From Corinectria fuckeliana (lineage: Eukaryota; Ascomycota; Sordariomycetes; Hypocreales; Nectriaceae): 64,000 nt of DNA. Within the stretch, counting starts at the first letter, position 1. The number at the start of each line of letters is the position of its first letter. Location of the stretch: assembly GCA_019137255.1 (NCBI GenBank), contig WPDH01000272.1:1-64000 (forward strand). The letters run 5' to 3'. The notes below the pieces were generated by a model. That model made no database searches, was not told where the DNA came from, and worked only from the letters and a program-made list of their open reading frames with translations. Position numbers and translations under genes: made by a program. Of this stretch, positions 10,941-21,821 are shown in pieces.

Positions 10941-12867
10941 ATGGTATCGCATTCTCGGGTTGAGTCCACAGCGACGTCTGGTGGTGAATCTGTGCCCAAT
11001 ACTGCACCCGTTTCGCCGACCCTGCACCGAACAACTCCTTCTCGTAATCCCTTCGCGACGCCCAATCGCGCCAGTCCTCTGCCATCCAGCTTGTACCTGA
11101 CGTCGGGATCGGGCTACTTCCCTCGAGGTTGGCTTCGGATGCTCGTGTTCCCTCGTCGCATCGACTACTAACATGGTTGCGCAGTACCTGCTCCCCGTCG
11201 ACGATTCAGGAGCTCCCGTCTTGTTGGAGAGTATGTATTCCCACCGTTTTGATCTCGATTTCTGCTGACACGATGTTTACCTAGGCTCGAGAAGCCCTGG
11301 CTTGAGAAATCCAAGCGTGGTATCAACTGGGACAGTGCCATCTTCTATACTGGCGTTTTGATCGCACTTGGTACGCACTGCAAAGACAGATCCCGTTGGC
11401 CGGCTCTGACATTTCGTAGGCGTAGCCGGAGTCATCTGCTGGCTCAAGATCAAAGACGTCCCGAACCAAGAGGTATGAGTTTCGCCCTACCTGTGCATGA
11501 GATTCACCTGTTGACAATTCTGTCTAGCTATGTCTGATCCTCGATGATCAATTCAAGACTTTAGACAAAACGGTCTGGAACCATGAAATTCAGATGAACG
11601 GGTTCGGGTAGGACCTCCCAAGACTCTTCTTGGTCACGGCACAGGCAGCTGATTGCTTCCAGCACCGGCTCCTTTGACTGGACGACGGACGACCCCAAGA
11701 ACTCGTATGTGGATGTCCAAGGTCTTCACATTGTTCCTACGATGACTCTCGAGAGCACCAAGATCACGTACGGACAGTTGACGAATGGGTGAGTGCGATG
11801 TCCCCGTTTCCACGTCGAGCAAAGACTGACACTTTCCACCAGCTACACGGTGAACTTGACCAAAGACGGAAGCTGCACTCTCCGTTCGCAGCGGGTCCTC
11901 CAGCAGACCGTTAGCGAATGGTTTCGCAGTCAACCCTGCACGGCGGTCAGCAACGCGACCCGCGGCCTGATCATCAACCCCGTGCGGTCGGCTCGTCTCA
12001 CAACTGCGGGGAACAAGGCGATCAAATACGGAAAGGTGGAGGTGACGGCCAAGATGCCCAGAGGAGACTGGATGTGGCCTGCCATCTGGATGATGCCGCA
12101 GGACTCCGTCTACGGCGAGTGGCCCAGGAGCGGAGAGATTGACATTGCCGAGTCCCGTGGCAACGATGCTGAAGAGTACCCGCTCGGCAATGACATCGTC
12201 AGCTCGGCTCTGCACTGGGGCACGAATTACCTCAACGACAAGTGGTACAAGAGCTACGGCGAGTGGGGGGGCAAGCGAACCAAGTACTCCGACGGCTTCC
12301 ACACCTACGCCCTCGAGTGGTCCGAGAAGTACCTCTTCACGTGGCTGGACGGGAGGTTGCGCGTAAGTGCTCCAAAACATGAACAGGACTCTCTCGACCT
12401 GCAAGTGTTTGCTGACATCCCCTCGCTTCTACAGCAAGTCGTGTTCTTCGACTTCACCAAGAACAAGAACATGTGGGAGTACGGCGACTTCTACGGGTCC
12501 GTGAACAACACGACGCCGGAAGATCCATGGAGCCAGACTGGAAGGTCCAACACCCCGTTCGACCAGAAGTTCTACCTCATTCTCAACGTTGCAGTGGGGG
12601 GGACACAAGGCTGGTTCCCGTAAGTGACGCTCTTCTCAGCTTGTGTGCATCGCTCTTCAAACGACAGACTGCAAGCTTCACGGACGGTATGGCTAACACT
12701 TGCCTTGCAGAGACGGAATGGGAGACAAGCCTTGGGCTGACGGCAGTGACACGCCCATGAAAGACTTTTGGAAGGCCAACAGCACTTGGCTTCCCAGCTG
12801 GGGCCCGGTGGAGGACCGAGGCATGATTGTGAAGTCGGTCAAGATGTGGCAAGAAGGGGCTTGTTAG
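10941..12867 (+). CDS. GH16 glucanase-like protein, type II membrane
   Basis: Nine exons (10941-11127, 11185-11230, 11285-11370, 11420-11472, 11528-11607, 11663-11788, 11843-12362, 12435-12619, 12711-12867) sum to 1440 nt, giving 479 residues. A Ser/Thr/Pro-rich cytosolic tail of ~100 residues is followed by one TM segment (FYTGVLIALGVAGVICWL) and an extracellular GH16 domain. The catalytic signature GEIDIAES (two Glu with Asp between) lies near residue 293. KMPRGDWMWPAIWMMP and FHTYALEWSE are further GH16 landmarks. GH16 enzymes cleave or transfer beta-1,3-glucan. The N-terminal anchor places this one at the cell surface, with a likely role in wall remodelling. Substrate is inferred from the family only. 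Confidence 0.9.
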
Positions 12868-13493
12868 TTTAGGCGTAGGGGTTAGAGGATTGCTTGGCCT
12901 TTGTTGTTTTCATCATGCGGCTATAGAGTAGAGGCGCTGGAACGTGGTATTTTGGGTACATCTTGATAGACGGGGAACTCTTAGATACAAACCTTGCAAG
13001 AAAATGCGAGCCCAGTAGTTGGGTTCCTAGCTTATCATCCACGGTTCTTACCGAACGCACGTATGGGCAGGGGCGTGATTTAAACTAGATGCTAAAAGTG
13101 AGAGATGAAACAAGCTATCGTAGAATCGAGCTTAGCTAGTCCCTTATTCTCATCGCAGGAGATGCATTGAATGTATAACAAGCCCAGCAAGCTAAGTAGA
13201 CTACCCTACAGGTGTATTTAGAACATTGTTTCAAGCTGCCATCAACACCGAATAATCAACTATCTTGTCCATTCGAACTGGCTACTAAAGGGTGATTGCT
13301 CAACGGCCCTTAAACGCCGTCATTTCATTTGCTTGCGTTAGGCAGATACTACGCAATTAGGAAATAATTGCACGCTACAATCTGCTTTGTTGAAGTGGCT
13401 TGTGTCTCCGGATGACTCAGTCGGCGAAAGGCCACGGGGCGTAAAACAGCGCCCCCAACCTCCACCACTCTGTCAAAGTCAAGCTGTACCGTT
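12868..13493. other. intergenic
   Basis: This holds the 3' flank of the GH16 gene and the promoter of the acetyltransferase gene. I see no further ORF or repeat. Confidence 0.5.
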
Positions 13494-13500
13494 TATATAA
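13494..13500 (+). promoter_or_regulatory. TATA-like box of the acetyltransferase gene
   Basis: TATATAA lies 76 bp upstream of the ATG at 13576, after a C-rich stretch, at a plausible distance for a fungal core promoter with a ~45 nt leader. Confidence 0.45.
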
Positions 13501-13575
13501 CCCATACCTGGAACTATCTTGCTAGGCTGGCACAGTCAACATACCTACTCGCTCACATAGTCTACTTCAATCAGC

Positions 13576-14229
13576 ATGGATTACACCACAGTCGAGATTG
13601 TCAACGCCTTTCAGTCTCCTCGGCTTCGTTACATCAGGGCTGATGAATCCAACGAGGCCTTGAAGAAGTTCATCCCCCAAATCCAGCAGGATGCCCTCAT
13701 ACAAGCCATGGCAGCCCCCAGCATGCTCCAGCCTAGGGGCAAGGCAGATCTCGACTCGTATCTTCAGTCTGTCACCAGTTCCTTGCTAGGCGTTGCGATA
13801 TGTCTCTCTACCGAGGAGGATGCGGCCGTAAACCAACCAGAGGATACAGACATTGACACAAAGAAAGACAAACAACCTATCATCATCGGCATCATGTGCA
13901 TCGGCTGGGGCGGCATATCTCCATCCGGACGACACCATCGCAATGCCGAAATTGGCATATCCCTCGCAAGACCGTATCAAAACAAAGGCTACGGGCGCGA
14001 AGCCATCAACTGGATGTTAGATTGGGCGTTCCGGCACGCGGGCTTGCACGCCGTGGGTATTACCACCGCGTCCTACAACCCCAAAGCCGTGCATTTATAT
14101 GAGGACATTGGGTCTCAGCTAGAGGGCCGACGGAGAGAGACAATTTGGCAGAACCGGAATTGGTATGACTTGTTGGAGTTTGGGATGACGGAAGGAGAGT
14201 GGGAGAAGCTGAGAGGGCTTTGCTGTTAA
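13576..14229 (+). CDS. GNAT-family N-acetyltransferase (RimJ/RimL type)
   Basis: A single exon encodes 217 residues. The GNAT fold is recognised by the strand RNAEIGISLARPYQNKGYG, where RPYQNKGYG is the acetyl-CoA pyrophosphate-binding motif A (Q/RxxGxG/A). After it come AINWMLDWAF and GITTASYNPKAVHLYEDIG, motif B of RimJ/RimL-like enzymes. Such enzymes transfer acetyl from acetyl-CoA to amines. The substrate cannot be read from the sequence. An insert of about 30 acidic and polar residues (EEDAAVNQPEDTDIDTKKDK) lies before the core. A TATA-like box lies upstream. The gene is intact and convergent with the hydrolase gene at 14483-15400. Confidence 0.85.
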   Translation: MDYTTVEIVNAFQSPRLRYIRADESNEALKKFIPQIQQDALIQAMAAPSMLQPRGKADLDSYLQSVTSSLLGVAICLSTEEDAAVNQPEDTDIDTKKDKQPIIIGIMCIGWGGISPSGRHHRNAEIGISLARPYQNKGYGREAINWMLDWAFRHAGLHAVGITTASYNPKAVHLYEDIGSQLEGRRRETIWQNRNWYDLLEFGMTEGEWEKLRGLCC

Positions 14230-14482
14230 GCGATATAGCAACTTGATGGATGAGCATAGGTGAATTCAACAGATGTCAACCTGATTCACATATGAGTAAG
14301 GCGATAAAGCACGAGTGTTTTCCGCTATAGAGATATTGTACGCTGCAGCTACACAACCTTCTAAATACGAGGATTGACACTCGGTGCTATAATACCGCCA
14401 CACTTAGCGATAGAACCCGACGTTATTCCTCCCTCTTAAGATATTCCTCTGTATTTGTAAGTGTTTTAAAACGTCTATTAAA

Positions 14483-15400
14483 CTAAACCGTACTCAGCCA
14501 AGTCCCCAATTCAACTCCGAGCTGTGCTGGTTGGTCGAGCATAATAAGATGGCCTGCTTCCTCCAGCACCACAACCTCCCGAGCGATAAGCGCATTTCCC
14601 AGCCGCCCAGCAGTTTCAATCGGCAGCCACCTATCTTCTGCACCCCAAATAACCTTTACTGGTATGTTCTTCCCGACTTCTCCATATCGTCCTTCGACCT
14701 CTTCCGTAGATCTTGAGTTGGCCTGGCATAGTTCCCTGATGAAGCCCTCTTTGCCGCCCTTCCTAAGCCAAGGCGCCTTTAGCATCTCCATGGTTTCTCT
14801 CGGCAGCTCATAGAATGCGGCATTGCGGATATAGCCTTCCAGTATTCCCTCAACTGCGATATCAGGGAGCTGTTCGAAGCGACGGGGTTCTTCAGCGACG
14901 GCTTTGAACAGGGACTGCCCAAATGGCCCAATCGCAACGACGTCTATCAAGCAGAGACTTGCGTAGTGGCAGCCATGCAGAAGGTAGCCTCGCAGACTGA
15001 CCAAGCCGGCATTGTCGTGGGCTACGACGTGAGCCCTGTCAGTGCCCCAGTCTGCTTCCCACGATTTGTACAGCGCAGCAAAGACTTCGGATTGTCGGGC
15101 AAGGTCAGCGTCGAGCTCGACGACTTCACCAGAGCTGGCAACTGTGCCGGGCAGTTTTTGTTCTGGAGGGGAGTCGCCGAAACCAGGCCTGTCAAAAAGA
15201 TAGACATGGAAGCGTCGAGATAAAGCGAGGGCAAACGGTACCCAGACGCGAGAGGACCAGGGCGTTCCGTGGATGAAAACAAGCGGTGGGTGCGCCGGGT
15301 CGCCTAGCGAACGCCATTTAACGGTGTAGGCATGGGTGGCGTTTTCATAGTGAAAGGTCTGACTGAGAGACGCAAAGTCGTTTTGGAATGCCGAAGTCAT
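14483..15400 (-). CDS. alpha/beta hydrolase with Asp nucleophile (epoxide hydrolase/dehalogenase-like)
   Basis: This single-exon gene encodes 305 residues. The oxyanion motif HGTPWSS is at 44-50. The nucleophile elbow reads VVAHDNAG, putting Asp129 where lipases and esterases have Ser. The likely acid is Asp256 in GAEDRW and the His is 284 in EAGHLIML. An HGxP motif with an Asp nucleophile after His is typical of epoxide hydrolases and haloalkane dehalogenases (HDWGG type), which work through an alkyl-enzyme ester. The Trp usually after the Asp is Asn here, and the cap Tyr residues could not be assigned. There is no signal peptide, so it is probably cytosolic. The natural substrate is unknown. 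Confidence 0.85.
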   Translation of the reverse strand: MTSAFQNDFASLSQTFHYENATHAYTVKWRSLGDPAHPPLVFIHGTPWSSRVWVPFALALSRRFHVYLFDRPGFGDSPPEQKLPGTVASSGEVVELDADLARQSEVFAALYKSWEADWGTDRAHVVAHDNAGLVSLRGYLLHGCHYASLCLIDVVAIGPFGQSLFKAVAEEPRRFEQLPDIAVEGILEGYIRNAAFYELPRETMEMLKAPWLRKGGKEGFIRELCQANSRSTEEVEGRYGEVGKNIPVKVIWGAEDRWLPIETAGRLGNALIAREVVVLEEAGHLIMLDQPAQLGVELGTWLSTV

Positions 15401-15896
15401 GTCTTTGTTGGACTGCTAATGGAAGTGAGGGCAACTGTTTTCGGAGGAGAGAAATGCATCATACAGTCCTTCTCTGATTAGTGAGACGAGCCCCGCGATG
15501 TCAACAACGCCCTTCCTGTGGTTACCGGACTTACATCTTGTTAGCTAGACTATGGAGCTGTGGGCGGCGAGATAGATAGCCACATTGCGTACCCCGCACT
15601 GGCTGGTCTAGGTCTGTGACATCTCCAGATCAGTACAATAGATAAGACGGGGAACTTCTGCTAATTATGCTGGTGATCTTGGCTTCATTGGTGTTTGGTG
15701 ATGATCTTCTCTCTTCATGCCGCTCGCTGGCTTGTCCCCAGGGTTGTGTGCACAGGGCTTATATAATTACTCTTTCCGTATCTTGCATGTCCAACACATG
15801 CAGCAAATTGTTTCTTTTCTAGTGATATTCTCTCAACAGGCGAGGGGACATCCGTCCAATCAATGCTTATTCATTGCGTAGAACGGCAAAAAAGAA
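15401..15896. other. intergenic
   Basis: This holds the promoter side of the alpha/beta hydrolase gene. A TATATAAT-like site lies near 15760. No coding region is seen. Confidence 0.5.
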
Positions 15897-15987
15897 GGGT
15901 CTGGCCGGGGATTGAACCCGGGACCTCTCGCAAGCTATGCTGTAGGGTTTTCCCTAAGCGAGAATCATACCGCTAGACCACCAGACC
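15897..15987 (-). tRNA. tRNA-Pro(AGG) with 19-nt intron
   Basis: On the minus strand, acceptor GGTCTGG (15987-15981) pairs with CCAGACC (15904-15898). The D arm region is GGTCTAGCGGTATGA. The anticodon stem is CTCGC/GCGAG around loop TTAGGG, an intron of about 19 nt, then T. The T arm is CCGGG-TTCAATC-CCCGG. Anticodon AGG gives Pro. The body matches the usual eukaryotic tRNA-Pro pattern. Confidence 0.93.
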
Positions 15988-16640
15988 GGATTAGCTCGGA
16001 GGAGCTAGTGACGGTGAATCACGTGATGGAGATACAAAGAGGTTTTTTAACCTATATTCCTATTTTATAGTACGCGGACGGTCACTACTTACATAGTCTT
16101 CTATCTGTAAATCGTATGGACGAAAACCCTGAGTTATAGTCTTCCCGGTAGAGATGCTAAGAGGAAATAAATAGATTCAGCTCTCTACTTTCCACCCTTT
16201 ACCACGGCCACACTGGTTCAGGCATCCTAAGCCGTCATCTCCGATTTCTTGAGTGACGATCCCAGACGCTCGTCGCCGTAAGGGTGTCGTGGTTAAGGAG
16301 AATATGCCCGTGATAGATATGTTAATTCTTGGTGTTAGAAAACATTGGCTACATTAAAGCATAGGGTTTTCTTTTTTTTAGGGAATGATTGACACGTTGC
16401 AGTTCGCTAGACTCTCCATGTACGGGTACCTTTATTTACCGATTTTATCCTCGAGGGATACATCCGTCGCAGTTCGAATCACACCCATTTTCACCCTGGA
16501 GTAGAATCTTGGCAGAACAGCCCGGGCCAATCATGCAGTTCTGGAGCTCGCAGTCACAGCTGTTGGTGTTGCGCGGGCTCACGCTACAAGAAAGAGGTGT
16601 CGGTTGTGAGTGCTCTCAAGAACGGGGAGGGGTGGGCTTA
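15988..16640. other. intergenic
   Basis: This lies between tRNA-Pro and the end of the subtilase pseudogene. No gene or clear repeat is seen. Confidence 0.5.
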
Positions 16641-19397
16641 CTACGGAGTGCAGACGTAGACTACTTCTGTGCTTGTGGCGGCTGGAGGTTCTGATGTCGT
16701 AGTAGGGACTTGCTCCGTTGTGGAGCTTCTGGAGGTTGGAGAGCTGCTAGAAGTGGTAGATGTGCTCGAGGTGGGAGCCTCGCTCGTAGTCGTCTCTTCA
16801 ATCTCGCTTGTAGTCTCTCTCCCCTACCGAGGAAGACTGCCGAGTAGTTGTGAGCAACGTTGTTGGAAAGGTCGTGGACGTTACAGCTTAGCTACAATCC
16901 GGAAATTTAGGGAATTCACCATCACTGCCCCATCGCCTTATAAGCGGACACGATTAAGCATCGCCACGCGTGTTAGTCGCCGTTAAAAGAAATCGGTTCC
17001 GGGTGTGACTTACCGGGCTACTTTCACCTGCGTCGGCGGGCCTGACTCCGTTGAAAATGGTATTCAAGCCAGCCGTACGCTCCCATGCCCACTCCAGCAT
17101 GAGTTCTTTGACCTTCACGGGGGTGCTGTTGTCAACTTCCGCAAAGGGCTGTATGTTTCCAAGTCCGATCAGGTATGCGGCCAAGCAGGCGATGGCGGCG
17201 CCAGCTACAGTCACGTCGGGTCAGCTGGCACTCTACTACGCAAGGCAGTGGACTCACCTGGCGATGTGCCTGAAGTAGATCGGTAGGTGCCAAACGTCAG
17301 ATCGAAGTCTGCACACTGGATGCCAGACCCCCGAGCGTAGACGTGCGGCAGGCCCTTGGCAGCATCACGGTTGGTGCTGGCGAACATATTCATTCCCTGA
17401 GGATCAACACCTCCGACAACGATCATCTCAGGGATGTAGTTGAGCCCAGCGTCGGAGTCACCAAACTCCATCGGGAAGCCGTCGATGGAGTTATGTTGAA
17501 CGTTTGTCAGTCCTGAACGCTTCGACGGTGGCGCTGACCTACGGCTCCGTTGTTTCCCGAGCCTGTCACGAGAGTCACGCCCTTGATGCTAGCATCCTGA
17601 GCATGTCTCGCAAGGTGTCACGCGGAGTATCACAGACGTCGCCTCCAGCAACGTCAGGGAAAGTGTAGACTCCGACGGAACGATAGCGCGGGTAGTACCA
17701 GGCCATGGAGACAACGGCTTGCTTGTCACTGTTCCCGATGTCGTCGACAATCTTCTGGATCCCCTCGAGGTAATCTTCTACAGTGTTGACGCTGCCTGAT
17801 TGCTTGGGTATTCTGACGATCACCGGGCTTGCGTTCTTGGAGATTCCGTGAATGTGGCTGCCCATTCAGCTGAGCATACATGTGCCGTGGCATTTCTTGC
17901 CGCCGTTGTCATTGTCCGCCGATTCAACGCTGGGCCGAGCGTGAATGTAACTGGCTCGAGAGGCGACGTTGCTGCCACCCGTGAATTCCTAGAGTTTGGT
18001 TGTCAGAGAGCGATGGTTGACTGGCAATGTACTAGCGGAGAAACTTACCACATTGTTCAGGTTGGCACCTGTATCTACGACATAGACCTCGACATCCCTG
18101 CCGCCTGATTCCTCGTAGACGTAGTTGCTGCGATACGACACCAGGGGCTGGTTCTGGAACTGGGAGACAAGAACCAAGTCATCGGGGGAGCTGGGTTGCT
18201 GCACAAGATCCGTTGAAGGATCGAAGCATGAATCCGAGCACGGTTGATAAACAGTAGCGACCTGGGGAAATGTTAGTGACCAAGAAGAAGAAAGCCTCCA
18301 ATGGAATAGGGAACATGCGTTGGAATCCTTAATCAGTTTCTCTGCCTGAGTTGTGGTCATTTGCACAGTCCAGAACAGTGTCCCATAGCTGGCCGAGTCT
18401 GAAGCCGCAATACTGGAGGCATCCACCAGAGTAAGCATCTTGGCGTAGACAGCAGCATTGGTGACTGAGCTAGAGCCGTCTGTCTGTTGGGTACACCACA
18501 AACTCGAGGGCCAGCTCGCATGCGTCACCGTCACCATCAGTCCCGTCCTGCCGTCGACGCAGCCGGATCCGCTGGTTGCCGTGCAGGCCTTGCTCGTCGA
18601 AGTGGTCGTGCTTGTCTCCTCCTCAGTGGACGACGGGGGCTCGGTGGTAGGGTCGTTGGGGTCATCGGGGTCGCTACAAAGAGGAACCACAGGGGGGATC
18701 GGCGCAGGGAACGACGGGAACACGAGGCCCGGGCCAGCAAGAGGGAACCAGAACCAGCCGGCGGCGCCGATGATGATGGGGAGGTCGGTCGTGGTTGAGG
18801 TGTCATCCGAAGTGGTGACGATGTGCGTCGTGGTGGCGATGGGGGCCGCAATGGTCGAGTAGTCGGGATTCTGGGAGAGGGTGAAGTGGCCAGTTTCGGT
18901 GCCAGAGGTGAACTCGGTTTCTGTCGCTACGAATGTCGCTGACGCTGGCGCTCGAGTTGTAAGGCCTTGGGACTGAGTGTCGCCGGTGATTGATCCGTCA
19001 GACGAGCCATCGGTAGTAGTAGAGTAGTGGTCGTAGGGTTAGAAGACTTATCAGTGGTGGTGTCCGCCTCTCCAGGGAGTGTACTAGAGGGTTCTACCGT
19101 AGTATCTGCGCCCGTGTCGGTTCCCGCCTCCTCTGAAGTTGTCACATCCGTCTCAGACCCGGCGGCAGAAGACTGACCAGTCGTTGTTCCAGAAAGTGTC
19201 CCGCTGCCAGCGTGGTCTATGTTCGTGCCAACAGTCGTCTTTGGCCTCTCGGGCGTCACTCCGAGAGTTTCTCCCGCCCGCCACGGAGAGGCAGACGAAA
19301 TGGGCGGGTTAAGAATACTAAGTCCAGAGAGGACTGGGGACTGTTTCCGCGTCAGAAGCGGCATTGTTAATGACATAGAATCAGAACTTACAGTCAT
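16641..19397 (-). pseudogene. subtilisin-like (S8) serine protease, multiply disrupted
   Basis: A fungal subtilase is recognised by the Asp box VYVVDTGANL (about 18090), the His box CHGTCMLS (about 17890) and the Ser box SGTSPAGAAIACLAAYL, formed across an intron near 17230. Long Ser/Thr/Pro-rich regions lie at both ends; the C-terminus, after an intron from 17013 to 16824, ends VVYVCTP at 16641. Several lesions are visible. An in-frame TGA at 17866-17868 lies just after the His box. Frame changes occur near 19030 (CTA/ACT repeat), near 17610 (between DTPRDTL and HAQDASIKG) and near 17545 (after GSGNNGA). No intron of ordinary size repairs all of these. No signal peptide was found at the 5' end. 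Family members are secreted endoproteases. This copy is probably dead. Confidence 0.75.
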
Positions 19398-19494
19398 GAT
19401 AAGAATAAAATAGCGGCGTCATAAGATTCCAGGTTTAGTTAGCAACGAGACTGCAGAGCAAAGATAATGTTTCAACTCACAGAGATAATAATAA

Positions 19495-19990
19495 TTATAT
19501 CATCTGCTCAAGCTCCATTTCGTTGATAAGGTGGTCCCAATCGAGGTAGTCGGCCTCGTCGAGCTCCTCATCCTCGTCCTCATCCTCGTCCTCGTCTGTG
19601 ACGTAGGGCGGCGGCGGCGAGTGGGGGGGGGAGGGAGCCTCCGCGTAGGGTGGCGGCGGCGGCAGCGGGAGGTGGGGGGGAAGCCGGGGCCGGGGCCGGG
19701 GCCGGAGCCGGAGCAGGCTGCTGGTGCTGCTGCTGCCGCTGCTGGAGCAGCCGGATGATCTGTTGCCGCCGCTGGCGGCGAGCCCTCCAGCCCCGGTCAA
19801 CTTGGCAACTCGTCGGCATCGTCGTCGTCGTCGTGTGTGTGTGCGTGCGTGCGTGCGTGTGCGTGTGCGTGTGTGTGTTGTTAAAGTAGGCCAAGTCTTA
19901 GGAACTCGAAAGTAGAAGTGGAACACCAGATTCAGGTGCTCTTTCTTAATATAGATATGAATTTGGAAACGAAGCTGGAGATGCCGCATT
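19495..19990 (-). repeat. Gln/acidic-rich two-copy family, copy A
   Basis: On the minus strand this reads a basic N-terminal part (KKEHLNLVFHFYFRVPKTW), a (CA)n-encoded Thr/Arg tract, a Gln-rich stretch (QQIIRLLQQRQQQHQQPAP, in another frame), Pro-rich linkers, then an acidic C-terminus (DEDEDEDEDEELDEADYL) ending EMELEQMI. The 164-codon frame is open, but the Gln-rich part and the acidic part lie in different frames, so the copy may be decayed or contain an intron. Nucleotides 19885-19955 are clearly similar to 28248-28322, and the Gln/acidic layout recurs there. I do not recognise the family. No function is assigned. Confidence 0.55.
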
Positions 19991-21821
19991 CCTGATTGAC
20001 CATTGGAAGGATCTACCTAGCGAATGTCAGCTCTGGGTCTGGTGGGCTATAACACGTCGCAATGTAGTTAGTTGGTCACAGCATGCATCGAGGTTTAAAA
20101 AGAGATATCTCTTGAGGTTTCAAGAACTGAGTACCTAGGTAACTGCCCGGTCTTTACTAATAAAATACCCTTGCAAACGCCAAAGAATGGTGGACTTTCT
20201 CCCCATCCTCCCACCAGCCGATAGTTTGATCTTAATACTATATGCTGAATAACAAAGAATCAAGCAAATGCGATTGAGCTGCCACCGACTTCGTCTACCT
20301 CACTTGCCATGGGCCTGTTGATAAGGTAGAAGGCGAGTTGTTGGCAGGCGACTCCCATGATGGGTTAATTAGTTGGTCAAGTGCAAGGGGCCCTGGAATA
20401 AAATTGTTGAGTAGGTGTTTCTTTTTCTGCTTCCAAACCTACCTTCCCAACCCCATTACCCTTCTTATCTGTCCTTTCTTTTGTACGGTGTTTAGCAGCA
20501 ATATATTTAGAGATGTAGACAGGTAGTTACTTAGGCGCCCTTTGCCCTTAGAAAGGGACGTACCAGCGTTAAACAGAACAACAACAACAAACCTACTTTC
20601 TTAGCCCGTGGAGTCAGGGCTGTAGGATAGCTTGGTATTAATCATTGCATCTCGTTGGAGCACGTGCATAAATGTCGTTCAGATAGAGTGGTTTCAACAC
20701 TGATCTCAATTCTTAATACTATGCTGCAAAGTGTGGCTAGGTGACCTGTCTCAGTTCAAAGTCAAAGCTAGCTCGCAAAGCAGGACAGGTCCTTGCATGT
20801 GATAAAGTCTCAGGTTGAAAACATGTGGCAAATAGCCAGCGTATATTGAGGGTAAGCGGTACTGTTGCGTGTGGTAATTAGCGAATTGGAATGAGGGAGG
20901 GAGTAATGACGAGAAATGAGATGCTGAAGTAGAAGGCATGACCGAGTGCAGTACCTTTTGCCATAGCTGGTCATGAGAAAAAGATAGCCACGAGCAAGGG
21001 CTGTTAGTGCCAGGGAGCCGCTAGGACCGGACCGTCTTGCGGAAACTGGCAAATCCCATTGCATCCCCTACGGCAGTTGGCCGTACCGATGCATCTTTAT
21101 GGGCACTCTGCCTGATACTAGATAGAGAGTACATTGCTTTTCACCATAATTACGCCATGAATGAAGTCCCGATACCTTTTAGTACTAACCGTAACATCGC
21201 CCTCTGCGCTGCTACTAAAGGTACTGCACCTATCAATGCTGAAAAGGTGGAGATAAAATAGGTCGGCATAGCCAACCAGCCTTAGGGAGTGCAATGGGGC
21301 AATGTCGATCACAAGATAGGATTACAGTATCATTCCTTCTCGCACTAACCATTCTGACACTCTGAATCACGACAGCCAATAAGCACCTGAGCTGACGAAC
21401 CGACGGCTGACGTGTGAAAAATGGCGCGGTTGCGTCGGACGCTGCGATGCCACTTCAGCCCTACAGGAGTTCGCCAACGAGCGTATTATGTCCCGGGATC
21501 CCCTGTCTGCCTTGTCTAGTTTGTCTAGTTTTCGGGCTTGCCGGCGTTGAGTCAGGCCTGCTTCCTCAGACAACCTTGTGAAGGCTCTCTGATTCGACAA
21601 TCCTCTATCCTGGGTTTGCTGGCTCTTTGCGCTCTTGGGCCAACACCACGTATTCAAGCTGACGACGAGTGTTCTTATGTACGCATCCTCCCCACTCCGC
21701 TATACCTCACACTGCCCCTCAGTGCCATAATAGAGGCAATAATCTCCCGATTGTCACGCATGCCCCGTGACCAATTCTTGTCAAAACACGAATACCCGCC
21801 CCAAGTTTCTCACTTTCCAGC
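19991..21821. other. intergenic, upstream of the Zn2Cys6 gene
   Basis: About 1.8 kb without a supportable gene. Short AT-rich tracts occur, but no RIP signature like that of the window ends. Confidence 0.5.

Noticed and set aside
11634..12404. 256-codon frame antisense to the GH16 gene
   Set aside because: It crosses verified exon/intron boundaries of GH16 and has no domain.
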